From assembly GCF_018129405.1 (NCBI RefSeq), contig NZ_JAFCLP010000002.1:310001-374000 (forward strand): 64,000 bases of DNA, written 5' to 3'. Of this stretch, positions 19,775-30,469 are shown in pieces (position 1 is the first letter of the stretch; every line of letters starts with the position of its first letter). Position numbers and translations under genes: made by a program. This stretch comes from Bradyrhizobium iriomotense (GTDB taxonomy: Bacteria; Pseudomonadota; Alphaproteobacteria; Rhizobiales; Xanthobacteraceae). The notes under the pieces are model-generated. The model worked only from the letters and a program-made list of their open reading frames with translations. It did no database searches and was not told where the DNA came from.

Positions 19775-21649
19775 CTAATACGCGCTCAGGAGATCGACCT
19801 TGGCATTCGCCGCGACCAGCCGCCGCGCCAGGATCCCGGCGAGGTTGCGCATGATCTTCAACGACGTCTCCGGGTGCAGGCGGCGATAGTCGGCAAAGCT
19901 GTCGAGCGGCAGTTCGAGGCAGGTGACGGGCGTATCAGCGAGGACGTCGGCGCTGCGGCTTTGCTCCAGGATCGCCATTTCGCCGAACTCCATGCCGGGG
20001 CCGAGGGACGCCAGCCGCACACCGCTGCGCAGCTTCACGCTCACCATCCCGCTCTGGAGAAAGAACAGCGAATTGGCGGGCTCGCCGGCGGCGACAATGC
20101 GCTGACCGGCCGCGTAGTGCCGCGTGGTCGAGAGCTTGACGATCGCGGCGATCTCCTCCGCGTCGAGCTCGGCGAGCAGCGCCTGCTCGCCGAGCTGCGC
20201 GCTCTCCTTGGCGTCGGTGAAGCCGCCGAAGCGGTAGATCACCTGATCCTCGGCCCATTCGATGGCATCATCGAGCAGCGCGAAGTGGCGCAGCCGGCGC
20301 GGCTCAGCCGTGCGCGCGGCGATCGCGCTCCACACGGCGGAGCTGTCCTCGAAGCCGGACAGAATGGCGGTGACGCCGGCATTGCCGAGCGCGGTCAGCG
20401 TCTCGCCGAGCAGCTCCGCGCCGGCCGCGGTGATGTCGGGGACGCGGCGGAAATCGATGATCAGGAGCGGTGCGTTCGGCGGCTCGCTGGTGAGCCTTCG
20501 CGTGACGTAGTCGATCGTGCCGAAATTCATCGCACCGACCAGCTCGAGCACGCGAATGTCGCTGTGGCGCTCGTCGAGGATCTGCTGCTCGTGCGGCTGG
20601 CGGCTGCGACGGGACGAGATGCCATAGACGTCGTAGTCCGCCATGATGCTGGTGCGCACGTCCGCGTTGCGGTTGAGCATGTGCAGGTCGAACCGCGCCG
20701 ACAGCGCCTCGCAGACCTTCAGGCCGCGCACGCTGTTGAAATGGTTGTCGAGCAGCGGCGAGAAGGTGCCGAGCCCGAGCTGCGAGGGCAGCGCCGCGAC
20801 GATGCCGCCGCCGACGCCGCTCTTGGCGGGAATGCCGACGCGATAGGTCCACTCGCCGGCATAATCGTACATGCCCGAGCTCGTCATCACCGACAGCGTG
20901 CGCGCGACGATGTTTGGTGTGATCACCTGGACGCCAGTGACCGGATTGATGCCGCGATTGGCGAGCGTTGCCGCCATCACCGCGAGGTCGCGCGCGGTGA
21001 CCAGGATCGCGCATTGGCGGAAATAGACGTCGAGCACGGCATCGACATCATCGGGCAGCACTGCGTAATTCCGCAGTAGCCAGGCAATCGCGCGGTTGCG
21101 GTTGCCGGTCGCGGTCTCCGAGGCATGCACGGCCTCGTCGACGCCGAGCTCGCGCCCGGCAAACTGGCTGAGCTTGGCGCGGACGCGCTCGAAGGCGCCC
21201 TTTCCGTCCACATCGAAGATCAGGCCCGAGCAGGCGATGGCGCCGGCATTGACCATCGGGTTGAAAGGACGGTTGTCGTTGGTGAGCCGGATCGAGTTGA
21301 AGGCTTCGCCGCTCGGCTCGACGCCGATGGTGGCCGCGACGCGCTCCTCGCCTACCATCTCCAGCGCCAGCGCAAAGACGAAGGCTTTGGACACCGATTG
21401 GATCGTGAACGGCACGTCGCTGTCGCCGACCTCGTAGATGTGACCGTCGATGGTGACGAGCGCGATGCCGAAATGATCGGGATTGGCGCGCTTCAGCTCG
21501 GGAATGTAGTCGGCGAGCTCGCCGGAATTGTCGGAGCGGAATTCGGCGTGGCAATCGGTGAGGAAACGCCGCAGCGGTGGCTTGGTGAGATACCCGGTCA
21601 AGCGGGGCGAGTTGGCTGCGCTGGCGGAACGGCTGGTCTGGGCGTCCAC
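19775..21649 (-). CDS. glsA: Glutaminase A fused to STAS and cyclic-nucleotide-binding domains
   Basis: The N-terminal 310 or so residues are a serine-dependent glutaminase hydrolysing glutamine to glutamate and ammonia; the active Ser85/Lys88 lie in QSVSKAF, with NPMVNAGAIA, and AKSGVGGGI near residue 275. A STAS domain follows (about 355-455; ELVGAMNFGTIDYV, LLIIDFRRVPDITAAGAELL), then a cNMP-binding domain (about 490-610; GEPANSLFFLQSGMVSVKL, GPGMEFGEMAIL). At 624 residues it is twice the size of E. coli GlsA, so the activity is probably regulated by nucleotide or partner binding. The GTG at 21649 is preceded by GAGGTGTGAGATC. Glutaminase-STAS-cNMP fusions are known among Rhizobiales but uncommon elsewhere. 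Confidence 0.9.
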   Translation of the reverse strand: MDAQTSRSASAANSPRLTGYLTKPPLRRFLTDCHAEFRSDNSGELADYIPELKRANPDHFGIALVTIDGHIYEVGDSDVPFTIQSVSKAFVFALALEMVGEERVAATIGVEPSGEAFNSIRLTNDNRPFNPMVNAGAIACSGLIFDVDGKGAFERVRAKLSQFAGRELGVDEAVHASETATGNRNRAIAWLLRNYAVLPDDVDAVLDVYFRQCAILVTARDLAVMAATLANRGINPVTGVQVITPNIVARTLSVMTSSGMYDYAGEWTYRVGIPAKSGVGGGIVAALPSQLGLGTFSPLLDNHFNSVRGLKVCEALSARFDLHMLNRNADVRTSIMADYDVYGISSRRSRQPHEQQILDERHSDIRVLELVGAMNFGTIDYVTRRLTSEPPNAPLLIIDFRRVPDITAAGAELLGETLTALGNAGVTAILSGFEDSSAVWSAIAARTAEPRRLRHFALLDDAIEWAEDQVIYRFGGFTDAKESAQLGEQALLAELDAEEIAAIVKLSTTRHYAAGQRIVAAGEPANSLFFLQSGMVSVKLRSGVRLASLGPGMEFGEMAILEQSRSADVLADTPVTCLELPLDSFADYRRLHPETSLKIMRNLAGILARRLVAANAKVDLLSAY

Positions 21650-21758
21650 GATCTCACACCTCGATTTGCCCAGAATAAAAGCAATTCGTGTGCCATGTAT
21701 ACGTTGCCGGTGGTGTCATGGTGAGGGACGGCGCCCCACTCAAGTCACCGAATGGACT

Positions 21759-22964
21759 TCAGCGCGCGTCGGAGGGCGCCCGCTGCTTGAGCAGCCGTGC
21801 GCAGACGAGGCCCAGCACCACCATGATCGCGGCGCTCGCGAGCAAGGTCGGCACCTTGCCGGCATGCTGGAGCCCGAAGCCGTAGGCGAGCGGCCCGACC
21901 GTCTGCCCCATGAAGAAGAAGAACGAATGCAGCGACAGCGCGGTCGCGCGCGCCTCGACCGACAGTTCGCTGGCGAAGACCTGAAGGCAGCCATGGGCGA
22001 TGTAGAAGCCCCAGCCCATCACGATGAGGTTCAACGCCTGCACCTCCCAGCGCGGGCCAAAGGCCACGGCGATAAGCTGTGAGGCTACCAGCGTCATGCC
22101 CGCGATCATCATTCCCTTCATGCCCAGCCAGGGCAGCAGGCGCGACACCGTCAGCGTGTAGAACAGGCCACCGACCGCAAAGCCCGCGATGACGATGCCG
22201 GCGATCGACAGCGAGGTTTGCCCGAGCTCGAACAGGAACGAGGCGATATAGGGAAACAGGCCGAGCACGCAGCAGCCCTCGACGAACACGGCCGAGTAGC
22301 ACACGTAGGCGTTGGGATTGGTGAAGATGGTGCGATAGCCCGCCTTCAGCGCGGAAAGGCTCGTTTTCGGCGGATGCTTGACCTTCGCGCCGCGAAAGCC
22401 GGCGGCGACTGCGATCGAGGCGACGATGACGAGCACGCCGAGCACCGCCAGCACGCCGCGCCAGCCGAGGAAATCGCCGATCAGGCCGGAAGCCGAAGCG
22501 CCGAGCAGATTGCCGGTCATGGCGCCGGCGAGCGTGCGGCTGATCGCGACCTGCCGCTTCTCCGGCCCGACCAGATCGCTGGTCAGGCTCAGCGCCACCG
22601 GAAACACGCCGCCGGAGCCGATGCCGGCGAGGATGCGCGTGGCAAACAGCACCGAGAACGAAGTCGAGAGCGCGCCCAGGATGTTGGCGAGACCCAGCAA
22701 CGCCAGACATGCGATCATCAGCCGCGTCTTGCCGAACAGATCGGCAGCAGCGCCGATCACCGGCTGGATGATCGAGAAGGTGAAGGCGAACACAGCGGCA
22801 AAGCCCGCCGCGGCCGCGATGCTGACGCCGAAATCCTCAGCAACATGCGGCAGCACCGGATCGAGCGCGCGCGCCGAGAGCGCTGCAGCGAAGCTTGCCC
22901 CGGAAATGACATAGAGCGCTGCCGGCAAGCCGTGATCGTGCGGCCGCGCCTCGCCTTGCTGCAT
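21759..22964 (-). CDS. MFS transporter (YnfM-like)
   Basis: The 401-residue protein has twelve predicted membrane segments and the MFS loop 2-3 motif GAAADLFGKTR. The pattern (AYVCYSAVFVEGCCVLGLFPYIASFLFE, HSFFFFMGQTVGPLAYGFGLQ) resembles the YnfM/arabinose-efflux-like drug or metabolite exporters. Substrate is unknown. Its ATG at 22964 overlaps the kdsA stop by one base (TGATG), implying translational coupling to kdsA, an odd partner for an exporter. The frame stays open much further upstream through kdsA, but only the coupled ATG gives the expected membrane-protein start. Confidence 0.82.
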   Translation of the reverse strand: MQQGEARPHDHGLPAALYVISGASFAAALSARALDPVLPHVAEDFGVSIAAAAGFAAVFAFTFSIIQPVIGAAADLFGKTRLMIACLALLGLANILGALSTSFSVLFATRILAGIGSGGVFPVALSLTSDLVGPEKRQVAISRTLAGAMTGNLLGASASGLIGDFLGWRGVLAVLGVLVIVASIAVAAGFRGAKVKHPPKTSLSALKAGYRTIFTNPNAYVCYSAVFVEGCCVLGLFPYIASFLFELGQTSLSIAGIVIAGFAVGGLFYTLTVSRLLPWLGMKGMMIAGMTLVASQLIAVAFGPRWEVQALNLIVMGWGFYIAHGCLQVFASELSVEARATALSLHSFFFFMGQTVGPLAYGFGLQHAGKVPTLLASAAIMVVLGLVCARLLKQRAPSDAR

Positions 22965-23812
22965 CAGCGCGGGTTCTTGGCCAGCGCGTCGAACGCCATC
23001 AGCCTGGCGATCAAGCCTTCGAACTCGCGCAGCGGCACCATGTTGGGGCCGTCGGAGGGCGCGCGATCGGGATCGGGATGGGTCTCGATGAAGACGCCGG
23101 CAACGCCGACCGCGACAGCCGCGCGCGCCAGCACCGGCACGAATTCGCGCTCGCCGCCGGAGGACGTGCCCTTCCCGCCCGGCTGCTGCACCGAATGGGT
23201 GGCGTCGAAGATCACGGGCGCGCCGGTACTGCGCGCCAGGATCGGCAGCGCGCGCATGTCGGAGACCAGCGTGTTGTAGCCGAAGGACGCACCGCGCTCG
23301 GTGACGAGCACGTTGGGATTGTTGGCGCTGGTGATCTTCGCGACCACGTTCGCCATATCCCATGGCGCCAGGAACTGCCCCTTCTTGACGTTGACGACCT
23401 TGCCGGTCGCGGCCGCTGCCAGCAGCAGATCGGTCTGCCGGCACAGGAACGCCGGGATCTGCAGGACGTCCACGGCCTGCGCCACCTCGGCGCATTGCGT
23501 GGCCTCGTGCACGTCGGTCAGCACCGGCAGGCCGAGCGAGGATCGGATTTCGGCGAAGATCGGCAGCGACTGCTCAAGGCCCAGCCCGCGCGCCGCCGAC
23601 GCGCTGGTGCGGTTGGCCTTGTCGAACGAGGTCTTGTAGACGAGGCCGATGTTCAGCCGCGCGGCGATCTCCTTCAGCGCGGAGGCCACCTCCAGCGCAT
23701 GCTGGCGGCTTTCGAGCTGGCAAGGTCCCGCAATGATCGCGATCGGCAGATCATTGCCGAATTTGACCTTGCCGATGGTGACGACCGGCGCCGCTGACGT
23801 CGAAGAGCTCAA
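22964..23812 (-). CDS. kdsA: 2-dehydro-3-deoxyphosphooctonate aldolase (KDO-8-P synthase)
   Basis: KdsA condenses phosphoenolpyruvate with arabinose 5-phosphate to make KDO 8-phosphate for lipopolysaccharide. The 282-residue protein contains [58 protein letters not shown] and [12 protein letters not shown], all family signatures; the Cys in GPCQLE suggests the metal-dependent class. I prefer the TTG at 23812 (preceded by AGAGGG) giving [11 protein letters not shown]; an ATG 17 codons upstream would add a basic leader not seen in the family. In Rhizobiales kdsA commonly lies near pyrG and eno, as here. Confidence 0.92.
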   Translation of the reverse strand: MSSSTSAAPVVTIGKVKFGNDLPIAIIAGPCQLESRQHALEVASALKEIAARLNIGLVYKTSFDKANRTSASAARGLGLEQSLPIFAEIRSSLGLPVLTDVHEATQCAEVAQAVDVLQIPAFLCRQTDLLLAAAATGKVVNVKKGQFLAPWDMANVVAKITSANNPNVLVTERGASFGYNTLVSDMRALPILARSTGAPVIFDATHSVQQPGGKGTSSGGEREFVPVLARAAVAVGVAGVFIETHPDPDRAPSDGPNMVPLREFEGLIARLMAFDALAKNPR

Positions 23813-23938
23813 GGCAAATCCCTCTTTTCGGCGCGACCATAGCCGCCATGAGGGTCGGATCAACCCTATTCGGCCCGGGCCGTCAGAATATCAGGGTTGC
23901 GCCAGGGCTCTCCGCCGCCTTTTGCGCCGGCAGCCCCC

Positions 23939-24265
23939 TTACTTCACTGCCGAAAAGGCGGTTGGCGCCAAGATCTGGCTGACGATGTTGGCGACGATCT
24001 GGCCGTCCGCTTCGCTCTCGGCGCGCGCTTTCATCCAGTCCGGATCGGTCACGAACTTGCCCCACTTCGTCTCGCGCTCGGCAAGCGACTCCCAGGCGAG
24101 GAAATAGGTCAGCTCCTGGCTGGATTCGCCGATCAGCGTGGTGAAGAACCCGGCCTGCCTGATGCCGTGCTTTTCCCAGATCTTCAGCGTCGCCGTCTCG
24201 AACCGCTTCAAGAGCGCCGGCAGGCGGCCCGGCACGCAGCGATACTGACGCATTTCGTAGATCAT
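23939..24265 (-). CDS. NIPSNAP family protein
   Basis: The 108-residue protein begins MIYEMRQYRCVPGRLPALL and contains WEKHGIRQAGFFTTLIGES and LTYFLAWESLAERETKWGKF. That pattern is typical of the NIPSNAP ferredoxin-like (dimeric alpha-beta barrel) family. Bacterial members are single-domain proteins of unknown biochemical function. GGAGGAACATGA precedes the ATG at 24265. It is transcribed divergently from the response-regulator gene, and the repeat site at 24391-24408 lies in the shared region. Confidence 0.85.
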   Translation of the reverse strand: MIYEMRQYRCVPGRLPALLKRFETATLKIWEKHGIRQAGFFTTLIGESSQELTYFLAWESLAERETKWGKFVTDPDWMKARAESEADGQIVANIVSQILAPTAFSAVK

Positions 24266-24390
24266 TCATGTTCCTCCCTGAACAGGTCCGGCGGTTATAG
24301 CGGCAGGCCATGACGGTGTCTTGAGCCCCGCCCGGCCCCCCCTGTGGCGTTCTGCGCATGGCTTGAGCTTCAGCCGCCGCGCCAGACTCC

Positions 24391-24408
24391 CGCAATGCTG
24401 CCGCAATG
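24391..24408. promoter_or_regulatory. Tandem repeat CGCAATG-N4-CGCAATG upstream of the response regulator
   Basis: GCAATG-CTGCC-GCAATG places two identical hexamers 11 bases apart, the helical-turn spacing of OmpR/PhoP-type binding sites. It lies 46 bases before the response-regulator start. The same sequence with one base changed (CGCAATGCTGTCGCAATG) is upstream of the phospholipid methyltransferase gene at 26544-26561. It is probably the binding site of the regulator encoded here; that link is inference. Confidence 0.6.
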
Positions 24409-24453
24409 ATCGGGCCGCTAGAAAGGCTCAGTTGCGGTTCAGGTGGCTGTCAC

Positions 24454-25131
24454 ATGCGGATTTTGCTCGTCGAGGATGAAGCGGAGATGGCCGGCGCGCT
24501 GGCCTCGGCGCTGAAGCGCTACGACATGGTGGTGGACCACGCGCCGACGCTTGCCGAGGCGGAGGAGGCCATTTCCGCCGATGTCCATGCCGCCGTTCTG
24601 CTCGACCGCCAGCTTCCTGACGGCGACGGCCTCGCCTTGATCCCAAAGCTCCGCGCGCGCGCCGACGGCGTGCCGATCATCGTCCTGACCGCGCGGGGCG
24701 AGCTCGCCGACCGCATTGCCGGGCTCGACGGCGGCGCCGACGACTATCTGGCAAAACCGTTTGCAGTCGAGGAACTGCTGGCGCGGTTGCGCGCCGTGCT
24801 GCGGCGGCCCGCCGGCCTCTCTCCCGAAATCATCCGCGCTGGCCGCCTCGCCTTCGACCTCAGTCATCGCGAAGCCAGCATCGACGGCGCGCCGTTCGAG
24901 CTGCCCCGCCGCGAGCTCCTGGTGCTTGAAGCCTTGGTCCGCCGCATGGGCCGGACCGTGCTGCGCTCGGCGCTGGAAGAGGCGGTCTACAATTTCGACG
25001 ACGAGATCCAGTCCAACGCGCTCGACACGCATGTCTCGCGTCTCAGGCGAAAGCTCGCGGAAGCTGACGCGGGCATCGAGATCCACGGCATTCGCGGCGT
25101 CGGCTATCTCCTCAAGAAGCTGCCAGCCTGA
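24454..25131 (+). CDS. OmpR-family two-component response regulator
   Basis: The 225-residue protein has a receiver domain (residues 1-115) with the acidic pair in VEDEAE, phospho-acceptor Asp51 (LLDRQLPDGDG), Thr79 and Lys101 (DYLAKPF), and a C-terminal winged-helix DNA-binding domain (about 130-222; ELPRRELLVLEALVRRMG, NALDTHVSRLRRKL, GIRGVGYLL). It resembles the TctD/QseB/PhoP branch. I use the ATG at 24454 because MRILLVEDE is the canonical start; an ATG at 24406 overlaps the repeat site. The kinase gene follows after 10 bases, and the tandem repeat upstream suggests autoregulation. Confidence 0.93.
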   Translation: MRILLVEDEAEMAGALASALKRYDMVVDHAPTLAEAEEAISADVHAAVLLDRQLPDGDGLALIPKLRARADGVPIIVLTARGELADRIAGLDGGADDYLAKPFAVEELLARLRAVLRRPAGLSPEIIRAGRLAFDLSHREASIDGAPFELPRRELLVLEALVRRMGRTVLRSALEEAVYNFDDEIQSNALDTHVSRLRRKLAEADAGIEIHGIRGVGYLLKKLPA

Positions 25132-25141
25132 AGAAGCTAAC

Positions 25142-26518
25142 ATGAGCAAACACGACGATCCCTATTGCCTGCGCTCGCGCTTGAGCTGGCGCCTGCTCTC
25201 GCTTCAGGCCGCGATCCTGGTCGCGCTGGTTGCCGTCGTCCTGGCCGGGCTTTGCGCCTCCGGCTTCGTGCTGGCCGGGCGCGATGAGGACCGCGTCATC
25301 GATGTCGTCCAGCGCGCGCTCACGCGCGACACGCAAGGCGGACTGGCCTTGCGCCCGACGGCCGCGCTGGAGCAGTTGCGCAGCGAGACCCCGGACCTCT
25401 GGTTCCTGGTACGCGACCGGCAGGGTCGTTTCCTCAGCGAAGGCACCGTGCCGGCCGAATTCGCCGCAATCGGCAACGGTCTCGACCAGATCAGCCAGGC
25501 GCGGCTCGGCTGGCAGATGTTCGAGGACGATCCGCGCAAGCCGGCGGCGCGGCTGAAGCGGGTCGACACCGACGCGGGCAACGTGCAGGTCATCACGGCG
25601 ACGCAAGGACGCCTGACCGGCGCCAAGGCACTGTTCACGACCTCCCTTGCGTTCCTCGGCATCGCCCTGCCCGGCCTGCTGCTGATGGGAACGGCGACGT
25701 TCATTGCCACGCCAATGATCGTGCAGCGCGCGTTCAAAGGGCTTGATACCGCCGCGGACGAGGCCCGGCGCATCGACATCCATCAGCGCGGCGCGCGGCT
25801 TCCGGTGGAGCGGATTCCGCTGGAGGTCGTGCCGCTCGTGACCGCGATCAACGACGCGCTGGCGCGGCTCGACCAGGGCTATGCCCGCCACAAGCGCTTC
25901 GTCGCCGACGCCGCACACGAGCTGCGCACGCCGATCGCGATCCTGAACACGCGATTGGAGTCACTCGCCCCTGGGCCGGACAAGACCCGTCTGCTGGAGG
26001 ATGCCGCGCGGCTGGCCACGCTTGCCGAGCAATTGCTCGATATCCAGCGGCTCGACCGCTGCGGCCATCCTTTCACGCGGGTCAATCTCGTCGCCGTTGC
26101 GCAAAGCGTCGCCGCCGACCTCGCCCCGCTGGCGATCGCGGCCGGTTACGAGCTGGCCCTCGATGCGCCGGCGACACCGATTGAGACGATCGGCGATGCC
26201 GCGGCGCTGGAGCGTGCACTGACCAATCTCGTGCAGAACGCTATCCAGCACGGCCCGCGCCGCGGCACGATCGGGATTCGCGTCGGCAGGCCCGCGAGTA
26301 TCGAGGTCACCGACGAAGGCGCCGGCATTCCCGCCGATCAGCGCGAGCAGATCTTCGAGCCGTTCTATCGGCTGACGCCGCTCGACCGCGGGGCTGGCCT
26401 CGGCCTCAACATGGTGCGCGAGATCGTGCAGCTGCATGGCGGCCACGTTTCGGTGGCGGACGGACCGGAGGGCGGCGCCTGTTTCCGGATGACGCTGCCG
26501 CCGGTCCGACAGAGTTGA
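25142..26518 (+). CDS. Sensor histidine kinase
   Basis: The 458-residue membrane kinase has two membrane helices (about residues 19-42 and 158-183) bounding a periplasmic loop of about 115 residues. A HAMP-like linker follows, then the H-box AAHELRTPIAIL, the N-box NLVQNAIQHG, G1 DEGAGIP and G2 GLGLNMV. It should phosphorylate the co-encoded regulator; the signal is unknown. The start has GAAGAAG nearby (GCCTGAAGAAGCTAAC). The pairing with a phospholipid methyltransferase gene suggests envelope or lipid status as the signal, but this is inference. Confidence 0.9.
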   Translation: MSKHDDPYCLRSRLSWRLLSLQAAILVALVAVVLAGLCASGFVLAGRDEDRVIDVVQRALTRDTQGGLALRPTAALEQLRSETPDLWFLVRDRQGRFLSEGTVPAEFAAIGNGLDQISQARLGWQMFEDDPRKPAARLKRVDTDAGNVQVITATQGRLTGAKALFTTSLAFLGIALPGLLLMGTATFIATPMIVQRAFKGLDTAADEARRIDIHQRGARLPVERIPLEVVPLVTAINDALARLDQGYARHKRFVADAAHELRTPIAILNTRLESLAPGPDKTRLLEDAARLATLAEQLLDIQRLDRCGHPFTRVNLVAVAQSVAADLAPLAIAAGYELALDAPATPIETIGDAAALERALTNLVQNAIQHGPRRGTIGIRVGRPASIEVTDEGAGIPADQREQIFEPFYRLTPLDRGAGLGLNMVREIVQLHGGHVSVADGPEGGACFRMTLPPVRQS

Positions 26519-26543
26519 TTCAATCCGCATTCGCCTCCAGCAG

Positions 26544-26561
26544 CGCAATGCTGTCGCAATG
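26544..26561. promoter_or_regulatory. Tandem repeat CGCAATG-N4-CGCAATG upstream of the phospholipid methyltransferase gene
   Basis: GCAATG-CTGTC-GCAATG matches the site in front of the two-component genes (24391-24408) in sequence and 11-base spacing. A related CGCAACA follows at 26568. It lies 71 bases before the methyltransferase start in a 113-base gap after the kinase gene. It is a candidate binding site for the adjacent response regulator. Confidence 0.6.
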
Positions 26562-26631
26562 CGCCTCCGCAACACTGCATCCGTCTCACCTCCGGTCTTT
26601 AGGAGGTGCAAACCAAGATGCCGGAGTGCGC

Positions 26632-27294
26632 ATGCCCAATGATTTTCTCTCGTTCTTCCTGTCCTGGATGTCGTCCCCGCGTCGGGTCGGTGCGGTCGCA
26701 CCATCGGGTGCGGCGCTTGCCGATCTCATCACGCGCGAGATCAGCGCAACGACCGGTCCGATTCTCGAGCTCGGTCCCGGTACCGGTGCGTTCACCTACA
26801 AGCTGCTCAAACGCGGCGTCCGGCCACAGGATCTCACGCTGATCGAATACGGCTCCGACTTCATGAAGCTCCTGCAAATGCGCTTTCCCGGGTCGCGCGT
26901 GCTGTGGATGGACGCGGCGCGGCTTGCGGCCGAGCGCCTCTATGACGGCGCCCCCGTCGGCGCGGTCGTGAGCGGCCTGCCGCTGCTCAATATGTCGAGG
27001 CGCAAGGTTATGTCGATCCTCAGCGGCGCGTTCAGCTATGTCCGCCCCGGCGGCGCCTTCTACCAGTTCACCTACGGAATGAGCTGCCCGGTGCCGCGGC
27101 CCGTGCTGGACCGGCTCGGCCTGCGCGCAAAGCTCGTGGATCGCGCCTTGCTGAACGTGCCGCCCGCCGCCGTCTACAGGCTGACGCGCCGCCCGCAGAT
27201 GAAGCTGGTCACGGGATCGCTTGCGCCTGAACCATCGGCGCGGGTCGCGCTGGCGCCGATGCATCACGCGCGCGACTATTCCGCCGCGCGCTAA
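26632..27294 (+). CDS. pmtA: Phospholipid N-methyltransferase (rhizobial PmtA-like)
   Basis: The 220-residue SAM-dependent enzyme has the motif I glycine loop ILELGPGTGAFT (about residues 43-54) and the PmtA-like features FLSFFLSWMSSPRRVGAVAPSG at the N-terminus, VVSGLPLLNMSRRK and the segment GGAFYQFTYGMSCPVPR. Rhizobial PmtA methylates phosphatidylethanolamine stepwise toward phosphatidylcholine, which matters for envelope function and symbiosis. Bradyrhizobium has several such paralogues, so the exact product (mono-, di- or trimethylated) is open. GGAG lies seven bases before the chosen ATG; a stronger AGGAGG at 26601 sits further upstream and fits an out-of-frame ATG at 26618. Confidence 0.82.
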   Translation: MPNDFLSFFLSWMSSPRRVGAVAPSGAALADLITREISATTGPILELGPGTGAFTYKLLKRGVRPQDLTLIEYGSDFMKLLQMRFPGSRVLWMDAARLAAERLYDGAPVGAVVSGLPLLNMSRRKVMSILSGAFSYVRPGGAFYQFTYGMSCPVPRPVLDRLGLRAKLVDRALLNVPPAAVYRLTRRPQMKLVTGSLAPEPSARVALAPMHHARDYSAAR

Positions 27295-27298
27295 GCCG

Positions 27299-28942
<1,644 letters not shown>

Positions 28943-29056
28943 CTAATCCCTCGAATTCGATTCGCCAAAGCGATTCGTATTCCGCCCCAAAGATTTTGCG
29001 GGCCTGTGGGTGAGCCAGAACTAAGAGTGGTGACAGTGCCTTGATGGGGGTTGTTG

Positions 29057-29084
29057 ATGCAGGACGGTAGCGGCCGCCCTGCAT
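29057..29084 (-). terminator. Possible terminator after secG
   Basis: ATGCAGG and CCTGCAT form a 7-bp stem around a GC-rich loop that contains a further GCGGCCGC palindrome, 13 bases past the secG stop. There is no T-tract, so it may only attenuate read-through toward pyrG. Confidence 0.35.
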
Positions 29085-29096
29085 GGCCCCCCTGCT

Positions 29097-29483
29097 TTAT
29101 TGCGAACGTGGCACCTGCGGGCCGGTCGGAGCCGGCGCCTGCTGCTGCTCGTCGGCCTTCTTCAGCGAATCCAGGATGCCGCCCGAGGTCGGCGGCGCGA
29201 TCGGCGATCCGCCGGCCGGCTGGGTCTGGGACGCCGGCGTGCCAATGATCGACGACGGCGCGCGGCTGTAGCCCGCGTGCCAGGACAGGAACATGCTGGT
29301 GAGGAAGAATCCCGCAGCCAGAATCGCGGTGGTCCGCGTCAAGAGATTCGCGGTGCCGCGGCTCGACATGAAGCCCGCGCCGCCGCCCATGCCAAGGCCG
29401 CCGCCTTCCGACTTCTGGAGCAGGACGGCGCCGATCATGACGGCGACGATCATGAGGTGGATGACGATGACAACGGTCTGCAT
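29097..29483 (-). CDS. secG: Protein translocase subunit SecG
   Basis: SecG is the small auxiliary subunit of the SecYEG translocon. The 128-residue protein has a first membrane helix (residues 3-20), the conserved cytoplasmic loop LLQKSEGGGLGMGGGAGFMSSRG, and a second helix (about 50-70, AILAAGFFLTSMFLSW). A Pro/Gln-rich tail of about 50 residues (ending QAPAPTGPQVPRSQ) is longer than in E. coli but usual in Rhizobiales. GGAAGGATACT precedes the ATG. It lies between tpiA and pyrG, the standard order. Confidence 0.93.
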   Translation of the reverse strand: MQTVVIVIHLMIVAVMIGAVLLQKSEGGGLGMGGGAGFMSSRGTANLLTRTTAILAAGFFLTSMFLSWHAGYSRAPSSIIGTPASQTQPAGGSPIAPPTSGGILDSLKKADEQQQAPAPTGPQVPRSQ

Positions 29484-29638
29484 AGTATCCTTCCGTCACA
29501 AGCGGGCGGCGCCTGACGGCGGCCGATCGCGCTTCGCGGGTTTTCCTGAAGTTGCGCGGTGTTACACGATCGGAGGGGGCATTGCCACCCCCGATCGGTC
29601 CAATAACTTAGCCTAGAACTGCCAACGGTTTGGGTTAG

Positions 29639-30394
29639 CTAGGGGCAGCCCTTGGCAATGGCAAGGAAATCGGCCGCTTTCAGGCTGGCGCCGCCGACCA
29701 GCGCACCGTTGACGTTCTTCACGGCCATCAGCTCGGCCGCGTTCGAGGGCTTGACCGAACCGCCGTAGAGGATCCGCATCCTGGCGCCATCGGCCTTGAA
29801 CCGGGAGGTCAGGAATTCCCGGATAAATCCATGAATTTGCTCGACATCCTTCGCGGTGGGGGTGAGGCCCGTGCCGATCGCCCAGACCGGCTCGTAGGCC
29901 ACCACCAGGTTGGCGGCAGTGGAACCGTCCGGCAGCGAGCCAACAAGCTGGCCGCGCAGAATGTCCAGGGTCTGGCCGGCGTCGCGCTGGCCTTGCGTCT
30001 CGCCGATGCAGACGATCGCGATGGCCCCTGCCCGCCAGGCGGCTTCGGCCTTCTGCCTGACGAGGGTGTCACCCTCGCCATGGTCGGCGCGGCGCTCGGA
30101 ATGGCCGACAATGATGGCGGTCGCGCCCGCATCCGCCAGCATTTCGGCGGCGATATCGCCGGTATGAGCGCCGGAGGCCTTCGGATGGCAATCCTGCGCC
30201 CCCACCGCAACTTTCTTGCCACGCGCCTTCTCGGCGAAGGCGGCGACCAGGGTCGCCGGCGGGCAGACCAGCAGGTCGGCCTTGGCGACCACATCTGCCG
30301 CACCATTGAGCATGGCGTCGAATTCGGCAGTCTGGGCCTTCAGGCCGTTCATTTTCCAGTTGCCGGCGATCAGCGGTCGGATGGCGTCGGTCAT
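29639..30394 (-). CDS. tpiA: Triosephosphate isomerase
   Basis: TpiA interconverts dihydroxyacetone phosphate and glyceraldehyde 3-phosphate. The 251-residue protein has GNWKMNG (catalytic Asn and Lys), the catalytic His in IVGHSERR, the catalytic Glu in [13 protein letters not shown] and the phosphate-binding [12 protein letters not shown]. The length is typical. A 155-base gap separates it from secG on the same strand. It is divergent from ppiD. Confidence 0.97.
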   Translation of the reverse strand: MTDAIRPLIAGNWKMNGLKAQTAEFDAMLNGAADVVAKADLLVCPPATLVAAFAEKARGKKVAVGAQDCHPKASGAHTGDIAAEMLADAGATAIIVGHSERRADHGEGDTLVRQKAEAAWRAGAIAIVCIGETQGQRDAGQTLDILRGQLVGSLPDGSTAANLVVAYEPVWAIGTGLTPTAKDVEQIHGFIREFLTSRFKADGARMRILYGGSVKPSNAAELMAVKNVNGALVGGASLKAADFLAIAKGCP

Positions 30395-30469
30395 GTCAGT
30401 TTCCAGCGATAAGAGGTTTGTTGATGCGCTAGCAGAGGTGCTCCTGCAGTTCCAGATTCTTGTTCTGAC

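Noticed and set aside
22218-23279. 353-codon plus-strand frame opposite the MFS and kdsA genes
   Set aside because: It spans two real genes and shows no fold or ribosome-binding site.
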